Made by a program: the position numbers and the translations under genes. From DASUBN01 sp050261675 (GTDB taxonomy: Bacteria > Pseudomonadota > Gammaproteobacteria > Natronospirales > REEB76), in NCBI GenBank assembly GCA_050261675.1, contig JBLNDO010000079.1, positions 1 through 30,077 on the forward strand: a DNA stretch of 30,077 bases, given 5' to 3'. Numbering within the stretch: the stretch's first letter is position 1; each line of letters begins with the position of its first letter. Below are positions 21,361-30,077 of the stretch, in pieces. The notes under the pieces are model-generated. The model did not search any database. It was not told the origin of the DNA and worked only from the letters and a program-made list of their open reading frames with translations.

Positions 21361-21702
21361 TCATACGATGGCGGAGGGTGTGGGAGGTGCGCGGCTTGGC
21401 GGCCTTGGCGCTGGCGTTACGCGCGAGGTGGAATTTTCGGGGTACGGAATGAGGGCGTAATGGCAAACGGCCACAACGGCCAGGGAGCCGGGTACAGACG
21501 AAAACTGCCCCAGCACCGCGGGCTTCTCCACCTCGTACTTCGGATAAATCTGGGCGGACTTGATGGACTGATGGAATTGGGTCGCCTTGTGGGAATACAA
21601 GGCCACCACCGAAACCAAAGCCAGCAACATGACGAGAACGCGCCACACCGACCTGCCGGCGGCGGCGGGTTCATGCCCCGTGTTGCACAACGGTTTCGCC
21701 AT
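21361..21702 (-). CDS. Hypothetical small membrane protein
   Basis: I do not recognise this 113-residue ORF. One membrane helix is visible at about 19-40 (VWRVLVMLLALVSVVALYS), followed by a soluble stretch with VEKPAVLGQFSSVPGSLAVVAVCHYALI and a Pro/Ser-rich tail. It lacks a lipobox; an anchored protein with the C-terminus outside is likely. Reality is supported by a TATACT -10 with a -35-like CTGTCA and a 19-bp inverted repeat placed at the expected start of transcription. It has a weak ribosome-binding site. It could be spurious in coding terms. Confidence 0.5.
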   Translation of the reverse strand: MAKPLCNTGHEPAAAGRSVWRVLVMLLALVSVVALYSHKATQFHQSIKSAQIYPKYEVEKPAVLGQFSSVPGSLAVVAVCHYALIPYPENSTSRVTPAPRPPSRAPPTPSAIV

Positions 21703-21726
21703 CCCGCGACTGCTTCCCGAAATAGA

Positions 21727-21745
21727 TTGGTCAAGAATTGACCAA
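21727..21745. promoter_or_regulatory. 19-bp inverted repeat, likely operator
   Basis: TTGGTCAAGAATTGACCAA has 8-base arms around GAA. It overlaps by one base the TATACT -10 (minus strand, 21750-21745) and would lie at the transcription start, where repressors typically bind. The TTGGTC...GACCAA form resembles operators of FadR-type GntR regulators, but the spacing is not theirs, so the regulator is open. Confidence 0.65.
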
Positions 21746-21774
21746 GTATAAGCCGACCGGAGGCCCGCTGACAG
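21745..21774 (-). promoter_or_regulatory. Candidate promoter of the small membrane protein gene
   Basis: On the minus strand CTGTCA (21774-21769) and TATACT (21750-21745) are 18 bases apart, matching the sigma-70 consensus at four and five of six positions. Transcription would begin near 21738, about 36 bases before the ATG at 21702. Confidence 0.5.
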
Positions 21775-21796
21775 AATCCCGGCAAGGCACGTCTGG

Positions 21797-23623
<1,827 letters not shown>

Positions 23624-23636
23624 TCTAAGAGACCTC

Positions 23637-25001
23637 TTACTTCTTCTTCGCCGGCGGCTGCCAGCCCGACTTGGTTTCCTGCCGTGCCCGGGCGATGGAA
23701 AGCTGCCCCGCGGGCGCGTTCTTGGTGATGGTGGAGCCGGCCGCGATGTAGGCCCCGGCGCCGATGGTCACCGGCGCCACCAGGGTGGTGTCGGAACCGA
23801 TGAAGGCCCCATCGCCGATGACCGTGGTGTGCTTCGACGTGCCGTCGTAGTTGCAGGTGATGACGCCGGCGCCGATGTTCACCTTCTCGCCCACTTCCGC
23901 GTCGCCCACGTAGGCCAGGTGGTTGGCCTTGCTGCCGCGGCCAAAACGGCTCTTCTTCACTTCCACGAAGTTGCCCACGTGGGCCTCGTCCCCGAGCACC
24001 GTCTCGGGGCGGATCCGGGCGAAGGGTCCGATGCGCACCCGGGCGCCGATCTTGGCGCCGTCGAGCACGCTCTGGGCCAGCACCTCGGTGTCGTCGCCGA
24101 TCTCACAATCGCGGATCAGGACCTGCGGGCCGATCCTCACGCGCTCGCCGAGTTTCACCCGGCCTTCCATCACGCAGTTCACGTCGATGACGCAATCGCG
24201 GCCGAATTCGAGCTTGCCGCGCAGGTCAAAGCGGCGCGGGTCTCGCAGCGTGAGCCCTGCCAGCATGAGTTGGTTGGCGGTGCGCTTGCGCAGCGCCTTC
24301 TCGGCCGCCGCCAACTGCTGCTTGTCGTTGATGCCACGGGTCTCGTTGTGGTCTTCCGCCAGCACGCCCTCCACCTTCACGCCGTCCGTCACCGCCAATG
24401 CGATCACGTCCGTGAGGTAGTACTCCTTCTGGGAGTTGCGGTTGTCCACGTTCTTGAGCCAGCGGCGGAAGCGGTCGGCGCCACAGGCCATGAGACCGGT
24501 GTTGATCTCGTCCACCCAGCGCTGCGCCGCCGTGGCGTCCTTCTCCTCCACGATGCGCGTCACCCGCCCGGTGCCGTCGCGCAGGATGCGGCCGTAGCCC
24601 TTGGGGTCCGGCACCTTGGCGGTGAGCACGGCCAGTTCGCCCTTGGCGGCGGAATCGGTGAGGCGTTTCAGCGTCGCCGGCGTGACCAGCGGCACGTCGC
24701 CGTAGAGGATGAGCAGGGTATCGGCGTCGGATATCTTCGGCAGGGCCTGCATTACCGCGTGGCCGGTGCCGAGCTGCTCCTCCTGAAGCACCCAATCCAC
24801 CTTGAGGTGTGCGTGCGCCGTCATCACCTGCTCGCCCCCGTGGCCGTAGACCACGTGGACCGCATGGGCATCCAGCGCGGCGGCGCTCTGCACCACGTGC
24901 TCCAGCAGGGTGTAACCGCCCAGGGGCTGCATCACCTTGGGCAGGTCGGAGTGCATGCGCTTGCCCTGGCCGGCGGCCAGAATGACGACGCTCAAAGGCA
25001 T
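23637..25001 (-). CDS. glmU: Bifunctional GlcN-1-P acetyltransferase / GlcNAc-1-P uridyltransferase
   Basis: The protein has 454 residues, close to the E. coli enzyme. The N-terminal uridyltransferase domain starts SVVILAAGQGKRMHSDLPKVMQPLGG (nucleotide loop and catalytic Lys), with LLILYGDVPLV and NTGLMACGA later. A left-handed beta-helix acetyltransferase domain follows from about 250 (IGPQVLIRDCEIGDDTEVL, and ITCNYDGTSKHTTVIGDGAFIGS). It makes UDP-GlcNAc from GlcN-1-P, acetyl-CoA and UTP, using the product line of GlmS. It lies between the atp operon and glmS, in the order normal for gammaproteobacteria. Confidence 0.97.
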   Translation of the reverse strand: MPLSVVILAAGQGKRMHSDLPKVMQPLGGYTLLEHVVQSAAALDAHAVHVVYGHGGEQVMTAHAHLKVDWVLQEEQLGTGHAVMQALPKISDADTLLILYGDVPLVTPATLKRLTDSAAKGELAVLTAKVPDPKGYGRILRDGTGRVTRIVEEKDATAAQRWVDEINTGLMACGADRFRRWLKNVDNRNSQKEYYLTDVIALAVTDGVKVEGVLAEDHNETRGINDKQQLAAAEKALRKRTANQLMLAGLTLRDPRRFDLRGKLEFGRDCVIDVNCVMEGRVKLGERVRIGPQVLIRDCEIGDDTEVLAQSVLDGAKIGARVRIGPFARIRPETVLGDEAHVGNFVEVKKSRFGRGSKANHLAYVGDAEVGEKVNIGAGVITCNYDGTSKHTTVIGDGAFIGSDTTLVAPVTIGAGAYIAAGSTITKNAPAGQLSIARARQETKSGWQPPAKKK

Positions 25002-25042
25002 GGCGGTGGCGGGTCCGTCAGGTCTCGTGGAGAGCGGTGAAC

Positions 25043-25048
25043 ATCATA
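25043..25048 (-). promoter_or_regulatory. Possible -10 before glmU
   Basis: TATGAT lies on the minus strand 41 bases before the glmU ATG and beyond the atp terminator. It matches the -10 consensus at five of six positions, but no -35 is seen. Confidence 0.3.
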
Positions 25049-25084
25049 ACATCCGGCCATGACGCCCTCCGCCTGGCGGAAATG

Positions 25085-25110
25085 CAACGGGCCGGCAAGC
25101 CGGCCCGTTG
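25085..25110 (-). terminator. Terminator hairpin of the atp operon
   Basis: CAACGGGCCGGC (25085-25096) and GCCGGCCCGTTG (25099-25110) form a perfect 12-bp stem with two bases between, 22 bases after the atpC stop. On the minus strand it is followed by CATTTCC, a weak T-run. It would partially uncouple glmU-glmS from atp transcription. Confidence 0.7.
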
Positions 25111-25132
25111 TCACGCGAAGGCCACGCACTTT

Positions 25133-25555
25133 TCAGCGCCCGGCTTTCTTGCGCACCTGTTCCAATGCCCGCAGCCGCGCCACGGCCTCCAGGAGCTCCG
25201 CCTGGGCGCGTGCCACGTCGATGTCGCCGCTCTGGTTGGCGAGGGCCTCCTCGGCCTTGCGCTTCGCGTCCTGGGCGGCGGCCTCGTCGATGTCCTTGGC
25301 GCGCAGCGCGGTGTCCGAGAGCACGGTCACCATGTGCGGCTGGATCTCGAGGATGCCACCGGAGACGAAGAACACCTGCTCCTCACCGCCTGCCTGCACG
25401 CGCACGGTGCCGGGTTTCATGCGCGTCAGCAACGGCGCGTGCCGCGGCGTGATGCCGAGCTCGCCCATCTCCGCCGGGGCGAACACCATCTCAGCCTCGC
25501 CCGAGAAGATCTCGCGCTCGGCGCTGACGATGTCTACGTGGAAGTGACTTGCCAT
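25133..25555 (-). CDS. atpC: ATP synthase epsilon subunit
   Basis: The protein has 140 residues. The N-terminal beta-sandwich begins FHVDIVSAEREIFSGEAEMVFAPAEMGELGITPRHAPLLT, the family hallmark, and a C-terminal helical part (AKRKAEEALANQSGDIDVARAQAELLEAVARL) follows. It belongs to the central stalk of F1 and can inhibit ATP hydrolysis through its C-terminal helices. It starts nine bases after atpD and ends at a hairpin, so it is the last gene of the operon. Confidence 0.96.
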   Translation of the reverse strand: MASHFHVDIVSAEREIFSGEAEMVFAPAEMGELGITPRHAPLLTRMKPGTVRVQAGGEEQVFFVSGGILEIQPHMVTVLSDTALRAKDIDEAAAQDAKRKAEEALANQSGDIDVARAQAELLEAVARLRALEQVRKKAGR

Positions 25556-25564
25556 GTTGCCGCC

Positions 25565-26962
25565 TTAGAGGGTCTTGGCCTTCTCGACCGCTTCTTCGAT
25601 GGTGCCCACCATGTAGAAAGCTTCCTCCGGCAGGTGGTCGTACTCGCCGGCCACGATGCCCTTGAAGGCGCGGATGGTGTCCTTCAAGGACACGTACTTG
25701 CCCGGGCTGCCGGTGAACACTTCCGCCACCGTGAACGGCTGCGACAGGAAGCTCTGGATGCGGCGCGCGCGGTACACGCTCTGCTTGTCCTCTTCCGAAA
25801 GCTCGTCCATGCCAAGAATCGCGATGATGTCCTTGAGTTCCTTGTAGCGCTGCAGCACGGCCTGCACGCTGCGGGCCACGTCGTAGTGCTCCTGGCCGAT
25901 GACGTTCGGGTCCACCTGGCGGGAGGTGGAATCGAGCGGGTCCACTGCCGGGTAGATGCCGAGCGCCGCGATGTCGCGGGAGAGCACCACGGTGGCGTCC
26001 AGGTGGGCGAAGGTGGTGGCAGGCGACGGGTCAGTCAGGTCGTCCGCGGGCACGTATACCGCCTGGATGGAGGTGATGGAACCCTTCTTCGTCGAGGTGA
26101 TGCGCTCCTGCAGCACGCCCATCTCCTCGGCGAGCGTCGGCTGGTAACCCACCGCGGAGGGCATGCGGCCGAGCAACGCGGACACTTCCGTACCGGCGAG
26201 GGTGTAGCGGTAGATGTTGTCGATGAAGAGCAGCACGTCGCGGCCTTCGTCACGGAAGAACTCGGCCATGGTGAGGCCGGTCAAGGCCACGCGCAGGCGG
26301 TTGCCCGGCGGCTCGTTCATCTGGCCGTATACCATCGCCACCTTGGACTTGCCCAAGTCCTTCATGTCGATGACGCCGGCTTCGCCCATCTCGTGGTAGA
26401 AGTCGTTGCCCTCGCGGGTGCGCTCGCCCACGCCGGCGAACACCGAAAGGCCGGAGTGTTCGGTGGCGATGTTGTTGATGAGCTCCATCATGTTCACGGT
26501 CTTACCCACGCCGGCGCCGCCGAACAGGCCCACCTTGCCGCCCTTGGCGAAGGGACACAGGAGGTCGATGACCTTGATGCCGGTCTCGAGGAGGTCCGTG
26601 GAGCCGGATTGCTCTTCATACGAAGGCGCCTTGCGGTGGATGGCCCACTTGCTCTCGGCCTTGACCGGGCCGCGCTCGTCCACCGGCTCGCCCAGCACGT
26701 CCATGATGCGGCCCAGCGTCGCGGGGCCCACCGGCACGGAGATGGGGGCGCCGGTGTTCTGCACCTTGAGGCCGCGCTTCAGGCCCTCGGAGGAGCCCAT
26801 GGCGATGCAACGCACCACGCCGTCACCGAGCTGCTGCTGCACCTCGAGCGTGAGCCCGCCGTCCTCGAGCTTGAGTGCGTCGTAGACGCTGGGGATGGCG
26901 TCGCGGGGGAACTCCACGTCCACCACCGCGCCGATGACCTGTACGATTGTTCCGGAACTCAT
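25565..26962 (-). CDS. atpD: ATP synthase beta subunit
   Basis: The protein has 465 residues. The Walker A loop is GGAGVGKT at 148-155, the catalytic glutamate lies in GVGERTREGND, and the DELSEEDK motif (which contacts the gamma/epsilon stalk) is in LGMDELSEEDKQSVYRARR. This is the catalytic subunit of F1, making ATP from ADP and phosphate at the inner face of the inner membrane. It follows atpG by 44 bases and precedes atpC closely. Confidence 0.98.
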   Translation of the reverse strand: MSSGTIVQVIGAVVDVEFPRDAIPSVYDALKLEDGGLTLEVQQQLGDGVVRCIAMGSSEGLKRGLKVQNTGAPISVPVGPATLGRIMDVLGEPVDERGPVKAESKWAIHRKAPSYEEQSGSTDLLETGIKVIDLLCPFAKGGKVGLFGGAGVGKTVNMMELINNIATEHSGLSVFAGVGERTREGNDFYHEMGEAGVIDMKDLGKSKVAMVYGQMNEPPGNRLRVALTGLTMAEFFRDEGRDVLLFIDNIYRYTLAGTEVSALLGRMPSAVGYQPTLAEEMGVLQERITSTKKGSITSIQAVYVPADDLTDPSPATTFAHLDATVVLSRDIAALGIYPAVDPLDSTSRQVDPNVIGQEHYDVARSVQAVLQRYKELKDIIAILGMDELSEEDKQSVYRARRIQSFLSQPFTVAEVFTGSPGKYVSLKDTIRAFKGIVAGEYDHLPEEAFYMVGTIEEAVEKAKTL

Positions 26963-27006
26963 GGTTTGATCCTCGATGCCAATTCTTTAAATGCCGATAG
27001 TTAGGT

Positions 27007-27867
27007 TCAGACCGCGGCCGCGCCGCCGACGATCTCCGACAATTCCTTCGTGATGCCCGCCTGGCGCGCCTTGTTGTAGGCGAGCTGCAACTCGTCGATG
27101 ATCTCGCCGGCGTTGTCCGAGGCCGACTTCATGGCCACCATGCGCGCCGCCTGCTCGCAGGCCGCGTTCTCCACGGCGCCCTGGTATACCTGCGACTCCA
27201 CGTAGCGCGTCAACACGCTGTCCAGGAGCTCGCGGGCCTCGGGCTCGTAGAGGTAATCCCAGTGGTCCGCCAGGGCCTCGTCTTCGAGGGGCTCGGTGGG
27301 CAGGAGCTGGCTCACCGTGGCCTTCTGGCTCATGGTGTTCACGAACACGTTGTTGATGAGGTAGAGCCGGTCGATCTTGCCGTCCTTGTAGGCGTCCAGC
27401 ATCACCTTCACGGTGCCGATGAGGTCGTTCACGTGGGGCGTATCGCCCAGATGCGTCGCCTGGGCCAGCACCTTGCCGCCGAAACGGCGGAAGAAGGCCA
27501 CGGCCTTGGCGCCCAGGATGCAGTAGTCGAGCTCGACGCCCTTCTCGCTCCAGGGGCGGATGGCCGCCACCGTGGTCTTGAACAGGTTCACGTTGAGACC
27601 GCCGCACATGCCGCGGTCCGTGGAGATCACGATAAAACCCACGCGCTTCACCTCGCGCTCCACCATGAAGGGATGACGGTACTCGGGGTTGGCCTTGGCG
27701 AGATGGCCGATCACCTTGCGCATGCGCTCGGCATAGGGGCGCGAAGCCGCCATGCGCTGCTGCACCTTGCGCATCTTGCTCGCCGCGACCATCTCCATGG
27801 CCTTGGTGATCTTCTGGGTGCTCCGGATGCTCTTAATCTGCGTCCGGATTTCCTTCGGGCTTGCCAT
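27007..27867 (-). CDS. atpG: ATP synthase gamma subunit
   Basis: The protein has 286 residues. Its ends are the conserved helices that form the rotor shaft: KEIRTQIKSIRSTQKITKAMEMVAASKM at the start, and ASDNAGEIIDELQLAYNKARQAGITKELSEIVGGAAAV at the end. GFIVISTDRGMCGGLNVNLF is in the central Rossmann-like part. It rotates inside the alpha3beta3 ring. It starts 18 bases after atpA. Confidence 0.97.
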   Translation of the reverse strand: MASPKEIRTQIKSIRSTQKITKAMEMVAASKMRKVQQRMAASRPYAERMRKVIGHLAKANPEYRHPFMVEREVKRVGFIVISTDRGMCGGLNVNLFKTTVAAIRPWSEKGVELDYCILGAKAVAFFRRFGGKVLAQATHLGDTPHVNDLIGTVKVMLDAYKDGKIDRLYLINNVFVNTMSQKATVSQLLPTEPLEDEALADHWDYLYEPEARELLDSVLTRYVESQVYQGAVENAACEQAARMVAMKSASDNAGEIIDELQLAYNKARQAGITKELSEIVGGAAAV

Positions 27868-27885
27868 CGTGCTGTCCGCTTCCTG

Positions 27886-29424
<1,539 letters not shown>

Positions 29425-29454
29425 GATCGGACCCTCGAAGTCCTTGAATGTGAA

Positions 29455-30000
29455 TTAGTGTGTCAGCGCGGCCGCAAGGCGCGAGAGCTTCTCGCGCACC
29501 GAGCCGTCGATGACGAGGTCGCCGGCGCGGAGCACCGCACCGCCGATGAGCGTCTTGTCTTCCACGTACTTGAGCGCGATCTTGCGGCCGAGTTTCTTCT
29601 GCAGGGCTTCGCCGATGCGCTTCTGCTCCACCGCATCCACCGGCAGCGCCGCTCGGAGCTCCACGTCCAGCGTGTTCTCCGCCTCGGCCCGCAGGCGCTC
29701 GAAGTCGGCGGCGATCTCGGGGAGCAAGGCGAGGCGGCGGTAGTCCGCCAGAAGCCGCACGAAGTTCCGGCCCTGCTGGTCCAGCGGCTGGCCTGCCTTG
29801 CCGGCGAGGTCCGCGAACACCTCGGCGCGCACCGGAGCGGAAGCCTTGGGCGAGGTGAGCATGGCCTGCACGCTCGAATCGGCACTCAGGTCCGCCAGCA
29901 CGGAGAGTATCTTGCTCCAGCGGTCAAGCGCGCCCTTCTCTTTGGCGATCTCGAAAACCGCCTTGGCGTAGGGACGGGCTAGGGTGATGCTCTCGGCCAT
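29455..30000 (-). CDS. atpH: ATP synthase delta subunit
   Basis: The protein has 181 residues. The start MAESITLARPYAKAVFEIA is the conserved first helix of bacterial delta (OSCP-like), and the C-terminal part has LKYVEDKTLIGGAVLRAGDLVIDGSVREKLSRLAAAL, the family signature. It connects F1 to the peripheral b stalk. It starts nine bases after the end of atpF. Confidence 0.96.
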   Translation of the reverse strand: MAESITLARPYAKAVFEIAKEKGALDRWSKILSVLADLSADSSVQAMLTSPKASAPVRAEVFADLAGKAGQPLDQQGRNFVRLLADYRRLALLPEIAADFERLRAEAENTLDVELRAALPVDAVEQKRIGEALQKKLGRKIALKYVEDKTLIGGAVLRAGDLVIDGSVREKLSRLAAALTH

Positions 30001-30009
30001 GGCCTGCCC

Positions 30010-30077
30010 TTAGTGGATCTGCCCGGCGAGCTCGTCGAGCAGCGCCTTGTGGGCCTTGGGATCGATCTCGCGCTCGA
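30010..30077 (-). CDS. atpF: ATP synthase b subunit (C-terminal end only)
   Basis: Only the last 21 complete codons and the TAA are in the window: ...EIDPKAHKALLDELAGQIH. The position directly before atpH and the final amphipathic segment fit the b subunit, whose C-terminus binds delta. The rest lies beyond the window edge. Confidence 0.8.
   Translation of the reverse strand, partial: EREIDPKAHKALLDELAGQIH

Noticed and set aside
21289..21741. Plus-strand frame over the small membrane ORF region
   Set aside because: It has Arg/Gly/His-rich, low-complexity composition and no promoter, while the opposite strand has a promoter and a membrane helix.
23624..23636. glmS ribozyme upstream of glmS
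   Set aside because: Only 13 bases separate glmU and glmS; there is no room for the ribozyme, which is a feature of Gram-positives.

Overview
The window is a dense, GC-rich stretch of chromosome, most probably from a non-enteric gammaproteobacterium. Three things point there: the order atpF-H-A-G-D-C-glmU-glmS, an E. coli/Pseudomonas-type LexA box, and close resemblance by eye to the families YfcG, ChrR, GloA, PrlC and PA0069. It shows no rRNA, tRNA, CRISPR array, prophage or intact insertion sequence, and no gene-free stretch over 300 bases. It is mainly housekeeping and small-molecule metabolism with a few poorly described genes between.

Layout. Positions 1-1043 (minus) hold a truncated glutathione S-transferase and a lipoprotein with two TonB_C-like domains. 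A LexA box at 1129-1148 lies directly before a PA0069-type radical SAM gene (1161-2234, plus). Next come yfcG (minus), a PilZ protein (minus), a compositionally deviant POT peptide transporter (3551-5278, plus), chrR (minus) and a SAM methyltransferase (plus) that may be leaderless. From 11388 down to 6685 there is a long minus-strand series: gamma-carbonic anhydrase, two membrane proteins (one DUF3667), DUF488, glyoxalase I, a saccharopine-dehydrogenase-like oxidoreductase and a P-loop kinase. A membrane GGDEF protein (minus) is divergent from lemA and a GIDE-domain membrane protein that carries an EF-hand.

The plus strand continues with prlC, a 42-codon ORF fitted exactly between prlC and xth, xth itself, and an HD/PDEase protein. 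An orphan lipoprotein follows on minus with a strong terminator. A SRPBCC-MarR-DUF488 operon (20638 to 19399) sits behind a perfect 20-bp palindrome, with a second MarR gene upstream. A small putative membrane protein (21702-21361) has a good promoter and a 19-bp inverted repeat. The window ends with glmS, glmU and the F1 part of the ATP synthase operon, cut inside atpF.

How the genes work together. GlmS and GlmU supply UDP-GlcNAc for the envelope. The atp genes build the F1 head, stalk and the end of the b subunit. The GGDEF protein (with an intact I-site) and the PilZ protein are potential source and receptor of c-di-GMP. YfcG, GloA, ChrR and the partial GST form a scattered thiol, aldehyde and quinone defence set. 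The LexA-controlled radical SAM protein and exonuclease III relate to DNA damage. The least explained items are the xth leader ORF, the EF-hand GIDE protein next to LemA, and the operator-like palindromes around the MarR genes and the 113-residue membrane ORF.
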